64,000 nt of DNA. Source: Anaspis maculata. Lineage: Eukaryota; Arthropoda; Insecta; Coleoptera; Scraptiidae. The position numbers were made by a program, and so were the translations under genes. This document shows positions 33,784 to 44,039 of the stretch, one piece after another (position 1 is the first letter of the stretch; the number at the start of each line of letters is the position of its first letter). The stretch is from assembly GCA_949128115.1 (NCBI GenBank), contig OX421961.1:89139277-89203276 (forward strand). Reading direction: 5' to 3'. The notes below the pieces were generated by a model, which saw only the letters and a program-made list of their open reading frames with translations, had not been told where the DNA came from and ran no database searches.

Positions 33784-34903
33784 GCTGCATACCTAATGCA
33801 TGATTCAGACAATAATTTGAGACACATCAAACGTTGAAGGACTATACCCATAATTAGTAGGTACCTATTATAATTTCAACAAATCCAAATGTGTCAACCC
33901 TTCTTGTAGAAAGGTATAAAGTACTCATAGGTAAATGGGAAGCTTATATCATAAGTACACCAATTTGAAGTAACAAAAATCATTATTGATTTCCCACATC
34001 GCGGTGATAGTTTTCGTAATTCTTAGAACTTCACTGAACTTGCGTCATCATCAGTTTCCACAGAATTTTCATCATTCACAGCACCATCAGCTAAAGTAAG
34101 ACATCCATAAATAAATAAACAATAATCTGAGCAATTATAACCAAATAAAAAGAATCAAAAGTCAACAGTACTCACAAAGAACAATTATTACAAAGTTCAA
34201 CTTGCAATCCATATTGTTTGTATATTAGTAGTTGTTGACCAATTCTTATTTATACATGGTATACTTACTTACACCTTGCATAGTATAGATAGTAGGTAGG
34301 ATGTACACACTTGAGCTATAGTATTATATACCTGTATAAAATAAATACTTCTATAACGCCTACTGGCGAACGAATTTACTTAAATGTAATCGTTCTGTAA
34401 ATTTGCAGTGTAAATTGTTAATGAAATTGAAAAAAGTTAGGTAATTCATGGTTGGTGTTTAGTTATTTGTGTTATTAAACGAAAATGTATATATACACAT
34501 GAAACACATAAATATTTAGAATGCCCAGACACTGGTAATTTTTGTTTATTAAGAAATCGTCACGTTTTCATGAATGAAGTTCTTATTTGTTCTATTTGTT
34601 GTATGTCTGTAGTATTTAAAATTGTAAATATGTTTTATTAATTAAACCATTAAACCCAATATTTTTTTACGCTCATATAGATGTTGGAGTTATACTTACC
34701 TAATGGCATATACTTCCATGCAAACCTGTATTTGATGATATTTATGTTAAGCATATCTATATACCTATTTCAGAATATGGTATATTCTGAATATGATAAT
34801 TGGCATCCCAGTAGGTCACGAAGTGATCTTCAGTATCATATTGAAGACCCGTCTTTCCTCCCCTGATTATTTTTGACGTGGATACGTCTATGTTTTCGAT
34901 TTT
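33784..34903. other. unassigned AT-rich stretch
   Basis: Contains TACCTA-type runs and AATAAA motifs but no gene, repeat pair or RNA that I can support. Confidence 0.4.
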
Positions 34904-35068
34904 AGGTGCGTTCAGTCAGCTTATTTAGCCGCAATTTTAATTTTAGCCGTAAGCGCTGCATCACTTATTGGCTGTTCCGAGGAGGCTGGTTCATAAGAGC
35001 CAATGGGCGTCGCAGCGCTTGCGACTAAAATTAAAACTTGCGGCTAAATAAGCTGACTGAACGCACCT
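34904..35068 (+). mobile_element. 165-bp MITE, copy 2
   Basis: Same length and orientation as the copy at 33329-33493 with about five substitutions (for example ATCACTTATTGG versus ATCGCTTATTGG). The near identity points to recent activity or a local duplication. Confidence 0.85.
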
Positions 35069-35483
35069 TCATAAGGGGGGTCATTTCATGAACAGGAGTA
35101 TCTGCACGAGCGCCATCTGTTGGTGCAGTTGTAAAAGAAGCCGGTAAGTATGAAATCTACTAAATAGAGTGATGTCGAATTGGTTGTATTCACCTTATTC
35201 GAAATTCCTCTGCCATCTTTTGACGATATGTTGAAGTGGAGATATCTGGGGGGATTGAGTCCCAAACCAAAATGCACCAGATTTTCTCATGTCAACTTTA
35301 TTTATAATGTCAACACAACAAAAGCGCGCCCGTCGCCAGTGACATAGAAACAAAATAATATTTATCATCACTATGGTATTATTCAAGTGTTTGTAATTTG
35401 TGGTTTCTTCAGTCATTCCCATGTCATTCTCCAGTGGAATGGCTTTCCAGTGCTTGAATCAGCTTGGATGGTGCGATGTACCC

Positions 35484-35780
35484 TTATGAAACGCTGAAGT
35501 GGTGCAATGTGGAAGCCAGCAAGACGACGGACCTTGGCAGTTTATCGTCGTAACTTTTCTTCCCCGATGTAATGAAGTGTACGCCGCAAACCTTGTGGCA
35601 TTTTGTAGGCTGGCATGAGTCTTTTTCACAACTCCTTTTTCTACGCGCTTTACCCAGACCTTTCTCTTCTTTCGTCTTTGGCGAACGCGTGAATTGAAAC
35701 ATTTCGACTTTCGGCTGTGTCCGACTTGCAGCCAGGTCCGTGAGCCAGGTACACAGCACCTTGTATACCCCTTTGCTGAT
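35484..35780 (-). pseudogene. broken THAP-domain gene fragment
   Basis: On the minus strand one frame begins around YTRCCVPGS (about 35770), giving the first Cys pair of a THAP zinc-binding domain. After a +1 shift the neighbouring frame carries TKEEKGLGKARRKRSCEKDS, then CQPTKCHKVCGVHF. This has the expected order of a THAP domain: basic 'W..A..R' helix region, 'PTk...vC..HF'. The second Cys of the first pair is replaced or lost at the frame change, and the invariant Trp region is altered, so the domain is disrupted. THAP domains occur in P-element-type transposases and host DNA-binding proteins; which one this came from cannot be decided. Confidence 0.6.
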
Positions 35781-36182
35781 TGCGACTTCCCACCATTGGT
35801 AGGTCGGTATTTCACAACATGGATTAACAAATCAAACTCAGTAATTTAGCAGTAGCCACAAACGATAACAATAACCGGTTACAACAGCAGCAGCAATAAC
35901 AAGACAAAATAACGAAGATGAGAGAAAATTCGGAAAGCTGCGTGTACTTGGAAAGTAAACGATCCCTGCTCGTAATGACAAATTCAAATACGACACTTGA
36001 CTGGAAGAAGTCGAACTGACATCTATGCAATATAGTAGTTATCTACTTTACCTACGCTGTGGGGACCCGTTTCCCATGATGCATTTCATTTACGAATAAG
36101 GTGAATACCTACATACTTTCTTGTCTGTTCCTGTCTATGTAACGAAAGGTAATCTACCTATCGAAAATAGTCAATATCAATA

Positions 36183-36928
36183 CAGGTGTCCCGAAAATAC
36201 ACCGACAAAGTTCTAGGGCAGCTTCCTCCCATCAAAACAAGAAAAAAAGTTCCTATGAACATGGGTCCGGAACCGCTTCTTAAGGGAGCTACAGGCCCCT
36301 AAAGGTGGGACCCTGAAGATGGTTTTTATTCAATATCTCCGAAACCGTTGGAGGAAAATCAATCAAACTTGACACATACACTAACGTTTTCATGCCCAAC
36401 AAAATGAGGCAATATCAATTTCAAAATAATTCACCAGGGGTGGGTCAGGCTGAGGTGTAGGGGTAAAAATAACCCTAACTTTTTTAATTGTGAATTGTTT
36501 CCAAATTTAACAAAAAATTATGAAATATTGAAGTTTTCTACCCAAAAAAGGTCCCTCTGTTTAACCTCGATAGATGCACCGTTCACGAGATATTTGAGTT
36601 TGAATGTATGAAAACGTGGTAAGAAATGCTGATTTTTTAATTACGATATTCAAGGCGAAAGAAAAACTATTTCAAAGCAACTTAATTTTTGTAAGGCATT
36701 CAAATTTTGTTAAGCATAAGAAGGTTGATAAATGTGGCAAGTTTGATTGATTTTCCTTGAACGGTTTTGGAAAAATTGAATAAACAACCATCTTCAGGGT
36801 CCCACCTTTAGGGGCCTGTAGCTCCCTTATGAAGCATTTTCAGACCCATGTTCATGGGAACTTTTCTTCTTATTTTGATGAGAGGAAGCTGTCCTAGAAC
36901 GTTGTCGGTGTATTTTCGGGACACCCTG
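36183..36928. mobile_element. 0.75-kb foldback, CAGG(T/G)TGTCCCG ends, TA duplication
   Basis: CAGGTGTCCCGAAAATACAC (36183) and GTGTATTTTCGGGACACCCTG (to 36928; 21 bases in all, last 20 match the rule) are inverted. Long arms share ACAGGCCCCTAAAGGTGGGA and AAACCGTTGGAGGAAAATCA-type blocks, and TA lies on both sides (36181-36182, 36929-36930). No coding capacity is present. Confidence 0.85.
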
Positions 36929-37029
36929 TATAAGTATATGGAAAAAATATCAAAATAAAAATTAAGAAGGTTCCCGGTTTCACCTAAAGAGCTTGTTTTC
37001 GAAGACACAAGGGCTTGAAGTTTCGCCTC

Positions 37030-37548
37030 CTAGAAATTTCTAGAACAGTCTAGAACATTCGAGCGTATTCGAGATCATTCCGCAACATTTCTGAATGTTC
37101 CGATCTGTTCCAGAATATTCGGGAATAGTCTGAACATCAGTCCAGAACGTTCGAGAGTATTCGGGATTATTCCAGAGAATATCTCAGAACGTTCCGGTAT
37201 GTTCTGGAATGTTCGGGAATGGTCTGGAACGCTCGGAAACAACCTGGAACGTTCCAGATTATTGTGTAACATTTGAGAGCATTCCACAGCACTCCAGAAT
37301 GCTCCGGTATGCTCTGGAATGTTCGAGAATAGTCTGGAACGTTCGAAAACATCCCGGAACATTCGAGATCATTCCACAACATTTCATAATGTTCCGATTT
37401 GTTCTGGAATATTTGAGAACAGTCTGAAAATTTGTCCAAAACATTCGATAGTATTCGAGAGTATTCCACAACATTCCAGAATGTTCCGGTATGTTCTGTA
37501 ATGTTCAGGAATAGTCTGGAACGTTTGGACAAATCCCGAAACGTTCCA
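37030..37548. repeat. array of 5-bp heat-shock-element-like units (nTTCn/nGAAn)
   Basis: For about 500 bp the sequence keeps a strict 5-bp phase of alternating TTC and GAA triplets separated by two bases, as in TTCTGGAATGTTCGGGAAT (37202) and TTCGAGAATAGTCTGGAAC (37321). This is the form of the HSF binding site. Segments like TCTGGAATGTTC return roughly every 90-110 bp (37109, 37203, 37313, 37403, 37495), so there is also a higher-order unit. A further short block (TTCCACAGCATTCCAGAAT) is at about 37750. Repetitive frames on both strands (peptides rich in NIPEHS/NVPERS) are by-products of the periodicity, not genes. Confidence 0.85.
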
Positions 37549-37795
37549 GATTATTATTTTTATTATATTTATATGGGTAGTATGCATGGGAATGAATGAC
37601 ACGGGTATGGGAGACATGGGTAACTGGGTATAATTTGGGAGGTATGGTCATAGTAATAATATTATTAGTACTATTATGTATCTAATATCATATATTCGAC
37701 ACCTGTAAAGGTCATGAATAAACATTATTATTATTAAGATACGAGATCATTCCACAGCATTCCAGAATGCTCTGGTATGTTCTTGACCGACTGAT

Positions 37796-38256
37796 TTTTG
37801 AAAGATCTGAATTGTTTCAACAAGATGGTGTCACCGCACACACAGCGATAGTCCACAATGGAAATTCTACAAAAAATGTTCCCTGATCATTTGGTTTCCA
37901 AATCCGGCAACAACACTTAGTCGCCTGATCTTTCGGCTTTGTACCTTTTTCTGTGAGGATTTTTGAGTAGGGCAGTTTGCAGAAAGAAGCCGTAAACAAC
38001 TGATTAACGCTACAATAGCTGAAATATAGCCCGAAACATGATGTCAAAATACTCAAAATATCGTAAAAAGACAGTAAAAAAGTATTTGTATTTGCGTGGA
38101 ATATAGAGGAGGTCTTTTGAAAAATGTTGTATTTCACAAATAACCTTATCATTGTGTCAAGTATTGGTAGTGAAAAAAAAAACATTGTTCTCCCCTTCAT
38201 TCCAGAATCATTCGTCCTTGAATAAGTAAATTTACTTTTCTGGACACCCTGTAGTC
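37796..38256 (+). pseudogene. broken Tc1/mariner-like transposase with adjacent CACCCTG end
   Basis: The plus strand reads FQQDGVTAHTA at about 37814, the segment holding the second catalytic Asp (QQDGA..H.A) of mariner-type transposases. A frameshift follows, then MEILQKMFPDHLVSKSGNN and, after a stop, SPDLSALYLFL, corresponding to the 'W..RSPDL.P.D.FLW' segment around the third catalytic residue, where the expected Asp is replaced by Tyr. Several further stops follow. GGACACCCTGTA at 38241-38252 looks like the right terminal end of the element. The 5' half is missing; the upstream DNA is the heat-shock-like array and an AATAAACATTATTATTATTA segment at about 37721. Confidence 0.75.
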
Positions 38257-38897
38257 CTGTTCATCCATGCATGATCTTTGTAACATTGTATCACAATCAC
38301 ATCAGCATATAATGTTCTTTTCCATCATTCTGCTTACTGATGGTTTCCAAGTTTGAGGGATTCATTATCACTTGGTTATACCTATCTAGAGAAATAATTT
38401 ATCACAATTTCAATATTTGCTTTTCGATTTGCTTATTAAATTTATTTCCAATCAAGGATTCCACAAAGCATATGAATAAGATATCTCATAGCAATCCTGC
38501 AATGCAAATGAGTGCAGATAGGTGTATCTATGGGGAGCGTGCGCGAGCTTGACCTTTAGTTGTCAAGGCGTAGGACATGCAGGGCTCATAATGGTGGTGA
38601 AAATGATGAATGCTTGCTGGACTTTTGACAGCTTTGACGTGGTTTTTGGCTTTGATCTGCGACTCGATAGTCGTTTCTCACTTTCTTATGCGTGCTACAG
38701 TGGGAGTCCGGACTGGACGATACTTTGCGATCTCTCAAAAAATTCAAAAAGTAGCACAGTTGAATTGTATCTCAGGTTCTCAGGGTTCAATTGTTTATCA
38801 GCATAATATTGAAAACCTTTGATTAATTATGCAGAATATTCTATTGAATTTAGCCAGTAATCAGTGTTTGCATCACCACCAACGCGGAGGGTGTTGA
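38257..38897. other. unassigned stretch
   Basis: No repeat pair or gene could be supported. The frame 38522-38806 has no recognisable domain and overlaps another frame in a different register. Confidence 0.35.
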
Positions 38898-38901
38898 TTA
38901 A

Positions 38902-39320
38902 GGACGGAGTTAAATTGGTAAAATAAGCGTTGCGAAATCAATCCCTGTGGGTTTATTCCCTGACAGATTCTTATCATTTTGGTCTCTTTCGAAAGCTACA
39001 AGGATTGCTACAATACTTTGGTTTGAACTCATTGGCAATTCCAAAATCGAAAAAAAAATTGATTTTTGGATTTTGGAAATGCCAATAGATTCAAACCAAA
39101 GTACATCTTTGTAGCTTTTGAACGAGACCAAAATGGTAAGAATCCGCCAAGGAATGAACGCACAGGTATAGTCTGTCTGATTTCTACATGATTCTAGTGG
39201 GCTGCGATTCAGGCCGCGATCGGCCGATGGCGACCAGAGACACAGCCCACTAGAATCATGTAGAAATCAGACAGCCTATATTGATTTCGCAACGCTTGTT
39301 TCACTAATTTAACTTCGTCC
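38902..39320. mobile_element. TTAA-flanked MITE, possibly piggyBac-like, with a nested MITE
   Basis: GGACGGAGTTAAATTGGTAA and AAGCGTTGCGAAATCAAT (38902-38943) pair with TGATTTCGCAACGCTTGTTT ... CTTCGTCC (39283-39320). TTAA flanks both sides (38898-38901, 39321-39324), the duplication used by piggyBac. The ends do not start with the usual CCC, so the class is tentative. A second pair (TTTGGTTTGAA / TTCAAACCAAA) lies inside. The element 39171-39280 is inserted in the right arm. Confidence 0.65.
39171..39280. mobile_element. ~110-bp MITE nested in the TTAA-flanked element
   Basis: GTCTGTCTGATTTCTACATG ... ATTCTAGTGGGCTG pairs with CAGCCCACTAGAATCATGTA ... GAAATCAGACAGCC. TATA-like bases flank both sides (GGTATA at 39165, CCTATA at 39275). 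Confidence 0.75.
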
Positions 39321-39324
39321 TTAA

Positions 39325-40354
39325 TTGCGAATAACATGAGCTGATGGGCTCTCCTGTCCTCAAAGACGTGTGTTATGTGAATACCTGGGCCTCCTATCTT
39401 TCTGGAAACGATCTCACGTAAATTCCACCTTGAATACCTTTTGAAAGTGCTCGCATGACACCGTCGTGCTTATTGACTAATGCGAACACCTGTCTCTTCG
39501 AGAGACGATCGAATCCAAATTAAACCTCTGTGGCATTTTCGAGATGTTTCCTCAAGTTTCAAATCCAAATACTCAAAAACGAAGCCTCTAATCACAATTT
39601 TGCAGGTGTAACTTTTATTATTTGAATTGAACGTAGAATCCAAAAATGGGAACGATTCCCAAAATAACTAGGGGAGTAAAAAAAAGGGGTAAAGGTGGAG
39701 GGTAGTGGGTACCCCCTATTATCTTCGTCTTTGAAAATGTGGGATGAAATCCGTTATCATTGTTCAATAGTATCTAGTAAACTTTGATCAAAATTTGGTT
39801 TTCAGTATCGTTGCCTGGTTGTACAACCTTCTGTACCTGCATATATAATAATGCTCTATTTCGCCATCATTTTGTTGAATAGGGACAACAAGGGCGATTT
39901 TTGTTAAGGGCGTATTTTGTTGAGGGCGATTTCATCGATAATGCGGCAAAAAATGTCATTAGTGACAACGTCAATAGCGATGTCAAGTGCGAGCAAGTGT
40001 GATGCATGCCGAGGCCTAACCAAACTAACAATCCTTGTATAGAACTCTGTTATTACCGGCTAGTTTTGACCACAAGAACTCTCAGAAGTCTCAGGGCACT
40101 TTGTTCCGGTAATTTTTTCTACCAACATTCGCTGTCCTTTTCTTTACATCACTTTTCATCTCACGCATTACACGTTTCACAGTTCATCTATCACTTCGAC
40201 AGGCATCAGGCGTGCCAAACTAGCTCTCTCACTGGACCACTATCCCTAACAGAACATAACAGAATTCTTTGTGCTATATGCCGGCGATGACCAGACGAAG
40301 TAGATGAACAAATTCCGTGCAATCGTTCTATTGCCGGAAATGTGTTAGATGTAG
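39325..40354. other. unassigned stretch
   Basis: No gene or repeat pairing recognised; the 94-codon frame at 40006-40290 has no domain. Confidence 0.35.
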
Positions 40355-40362
40355 GACATGAG

Positions 40363-40852
40363 TAGGGATGGGGCGTAATCGTGATCCGGGTATCAAAGTT
40401 TGATAAGAAAAAAATATCGATAATTATTGATATATCAAATATCGATAATTATCAAAGTATCAAGCATTGATAATTATCAAAATATCAAATATCAATAAAT
40501 ATCAAAGTATCAAAAATTGATAATTATAAAAATATCAATAATATGAAAATGAGGATATCAAGTGATAATATGAAAAAATATATCATCTATGTTCAATCTA
40601 GACTTACATGATAAGTGGAACTTACTTCTTTGGCGGTCTTTGGTCTTTATCCAATACCGGATAAAGATATTGACCGGTTCAATGATATTTTAATGTTATG
40701 ATAACCATTGCCTATACTTTGATATATGTTAACATTTATCGATATTTGATATTTTGATAATTATTGACATTTGATATTTTGATAATTATCGATGTTTGAT
40801 ATATCGATATATTGATAAAATTGATATATCAATAGTTTTGCCCATCCCTATA
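40363..40852. mobile_element. hAT-like MITE filled with ATATCGATAATTATC-type repeats, 8-bp duplication
   Basis: TAGGGATGGGG (40363) and CCCATCCCTATA (to 40852) are inverted ends flanked by GACATGAG on both sides (40355-40362, 40853-40860), an 8-bp duplication as in hAT elements. The body is mostly variants of ATCAAATATCGATAATTATC and their complements, giving a self-complementary AT-rich array. Confidence 0.8.
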
Positions 40853-40860
40853 GACATGAG

Positions 40861-42190
40861 TGCTTGTTGGCTCCTGAAATGACCACGAGCGCGCATCAGA
40901 GCTCTTGATTAACTGCATTTATTTTAGTTGAATTGTGAAGGACATTTTCATGAAATCGCATAAAACTGGCGATTCTCAATACCTATGTGCCTACAGCGCC
41001 AACGATATTTAGAATTTTAAATCAAGTCAATAAAGCACGCTTTGTGATGACTACATAATAAATATCATTAATTTACAGAACTGTATAATTGTCAACAAAC
41101 AAGAATGATAATAATTACTGGCTTGTTCGATTTTTAGCTGAGTAGTTCCATTGTGCTCCAGTTTTAAAGGTGCAATGAAGCATTTTATTGCCTGAATGTA
41201 ATGATTACAAACAGTCGGTATGGCTGTTTGAGCTTTGCCCAGGGGGCAACTTCACTCATCCATGACTCGATTTCCCATTCATAAATACAACCAACGCAAC
41301 AAAGCTCGTTATGGTTGTGGCTTCTAAAAAGCGGCCCCTCAAGCTTCCCAATTGAGAAGAAAAAAAGTTTTTCCCCGCTACCGAATTTTTCTCGTCTTGT
41401 GTAAAAAAAAAGTGTGGCGTTGGGTCAATGCAGAAGAGACGTTTGCCGTCCGGGCGAAATTGTAATCCGTTGTAATCCAGTTTGGCATGACCGATTGGGA
41501 CTGAGCGATCGGTCCCGCAGGCTAAGCGGTAATTTATTTATCCTCTCCAATATACAGGATATCTAGGATTACGTGTACTGGAGGATTTATGTCAGGATGT
41601 TCGATGTTACGGATTACCAAAAGGTTAAGAATATTCGTTCGGGTTGGCGATTTTTTCGCCAATCCATACCTGGAAAACCGGCCTTTTCACAAATTGCACT
41701 TATCGTCAAATATTTTTTTACTCTTCCTATTTACCTTGCTGGATGTATTTTAGCGGTATAGTATTCGTGCAAATTACTGTAAAGTGTTTAATGATTGCCC
41801 TTTGACACGTGACCTTTAAGCGCCACGCGACTTCCGGAAGTAATTTTACCACTATTGCGTCCCCTATTCTTCCGGTCGGTACTAATTAATATCACGCTTT
41901 TGTAATCTATCTACTTGTGTTACTGTGGTAGGTGGTACATGGGAAAAATAATTTGAACTTTTTATAAACATGCTATTTTACTCGCTTTCCCAATAAGTAC
42001 CGAATTGAAACGCACATCGGAGCTTTGGTCACAGAAATACGAGTAAACTACAAAGTGAATATGTGTTGACTGAATCACTGCAAGCTTTGGTACATACACA
42101 TAATTTATGAATGATTAGCACTGGAGGAAATCATTTGAACTATTCAAATTGATCTCAGTCAGTGCAACGCTACATGAGGCGACAGCTATA
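40861..42190. other. unassigned stretch
   Basis: No repeat pairing, domain or RNA gene recognised. Confidence 0.35.
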
Positions 42191-43307
42191 TAGTGGAGCG
42201 GTTGAAGCTCGCTAACGCGTCTCCTTAACGAGTTATTTTTTTGGAGTATAACACTCTGGAACCATCACTATTCGATTGAGAAAACATCAGGCTTCAGAAT
42301 ATATAAATTTCAGCAAAATCGCAAGGTACCGACATCGAGTTTTTTGCCATCAAACCTCGAGAAGGTCCGATTTTTCAAGGGATTTCATCACTTACAAAAA
42401 CTGAATTTTCTCAAAAAATATACGGTCTTGATGGCAGGTTCTGACGTCAATTTATAGAGAATTTTTCGGGCAACATTTTGATGTACGTCACTCTCACTCT
42501 GTTTTCCTAATTAACCCGGAAAACAAAAAAATGTGCAGAAAACAGCGACGAAATTTGTCAGTGTCCGCGTTCCCTTTACGATAACTTTTGAATTCACGAT
42601 ATCAAATTAAGATTTTTTTACACAGAAATGTTCTTTAATTTATTCTGAAAATATAATCCCGCATAACATATAGTCGCGTTTCAAAAATAAAGGCGTCAGA
42701 AGCAAAAACATTGGAGCGCGCGCTCCCGTCAAACTATCAGCCACCCAATATTTGGAACATGGGCTATGAGGTGTAAAAATTTTTCTCGACGTTATTTTAG
42801 ATGATTGAGTGATGAAACTTTATATAGTGGTTTTATAGACAATTACCTTTCCTTTTGGGGCCATACCATCCTGCAGAGCCCCTACAAGGTCGCTGCAAGG
42901 GCTTCTTTGGTTTAAAAAGTTACCGCTAACCTACTGCAGAGCAGATATTTTTGGTTTTTTTTCTCTTCATTTTTTTTTATACGTCACTTCTTATTCAGAA
43001 CTGTATGATCTAAAATATGTGATGCCAAGTGGTAATCAGACTCCAATACCAAAGCAGTATTGAAGGAAATACCTACCTTACACTTCTGCGTGACTATCTA
43101 AATAGATACCTATATATCGAAGTTCTATAAATTCAGCGGTGCAGTCAAGTGGTGGGCTACGGGACTATAGCCTCTCCCCAGATTACCAATTCTTCGCCCT
43201 TTTTTAGAGAATTTTAGTCCTTTCTCGAGTTTCGAAGAGACATTTCGTTCCCAGTTATTGGCTCAGCCTCCCACGACAAAATCCTGTCTGCGCCACTGAG
43301 TATCTGA

Positions 43308-43338
43308 ATTATACTTCTTTATAGAAAAGAAGTATAAT
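43308..43338. repeat. 12-bp hairpin at the left arm/loop junction
   Basis: ATTATACTTCTT and AAGAAGTATAAT are perfect complements around a seven-base loop, exactly where the long arm stops pairing and just upstream of the coding fragment. Confidence 0.7.
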
Positions 43339-43347
43339 TATAATAAT

Positions 43348-44039
43348 TTGACAGGATGCGACACTACCAATGGCTTCTTCAAAATTGGAAAAAAAACGGC
43401 ATTCGATCTTGCTAGGACGAGACTAAATGAAGTTAAATCGCTAGCGCATTTTGCTGAAAATGTACATGATGTTTCTGGCAATATTGAAATCTCGAGACGA
43501 TTCATCAAGATTTTGTTCAGATGAAAAAATGACATCAAAACACTTGACGATTTGCCACGTCACCTCACCCTTGACAAGCTCAAGCCGTCTTCCGAAATTC
43601 CTCCAACGGAGGACGCATTTCGGCAGCACGTCTTAAGGTAGCCATTTACTTGCCTGTATCAGAAAACACTGAAAAATTTCTTTTCAGATGTATGTTGCAG
43701 TGTCACATAATATGGCGAAAGAGTAATGTGGGCTTATTGCCTGAATTGGACATTTTTCGTTTCGGTTGGGAAAATACGAGGGAAAATACATCAAATTATA
43801 TTTCACAAACTATCTCCGTACAGCCTCTCATCCCAAATGAAGTCCGGGAGATGTTGGACATTTTCTGCAAAGACGAAAACTGCTCAACGTCGAAATGCCA
43901 GTGCCTGAAGAAACATTTAAAATGCACTGAGGCTTGCAAATGCAAAGGTTGCGAAAACCAATCAAAAATAATAATTATTCAAAATGAGAACGATGGCGAT
44001 AATGATGCCGATGACGATGAGGACATTTCATTCGTTTGA
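43348..44039 (+). pseudogene. 3' part of a GCDTT / Cys-rich (CXC-like) protein gene with one 50-bp intron
   Basis: From 43348 the frame reads LTGCDTTNGFFKIGKKTAF, later EIPPTEDAFRQHVLR, ending at a perfect donor (AG/GTAGCC, 43637/43638). A 50-bp intron (43638-43687, ending TTTCTTTTCAG) joins it in frame to CMLQCHIIWRKS, then a Cys-rich block at 43866-43951 with spacing Cx4Cx4CxCx6Cx3CxCx2C, and an acidic tail (DGDNDADDDED). I recognise the order 'GCDTT ... PPT..A...H..R ... W ... Cys-rich C-terminus' from a large uncharacterised family spread in arthropod and other invertebrate genomes. The function is unknown; the Cys block resembles tesmin/CXC DNA-binding modules. One in-frame TGA (43522-43524) interrupts exon 1, and the 5' part is absent. 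AATAAA at 44109 would be its poly(A) signal. Confidence 0.7.
43638..43687 (+). other. predicted 50-bp spliceosomal intron
   Basis: GTAGCC...TTTCTTTTCAG separates two frames in different registers; removing it makes Arg from AG/A and joins the family's conserved 'H..R' segment to its 'W' segment. Fifty bases is not a multiple of three, so the frame match on both sides is informative. Confidence 0.75.

Noticed and set aside
37075..37532. Overlapping frames with repeated NIPEHS/NVPERS-like peptides on both strands
   Set aside because: They result from the 5-bp periodic repeat; both strands and several frames are open, which is typical of a simple array and not of a protein.
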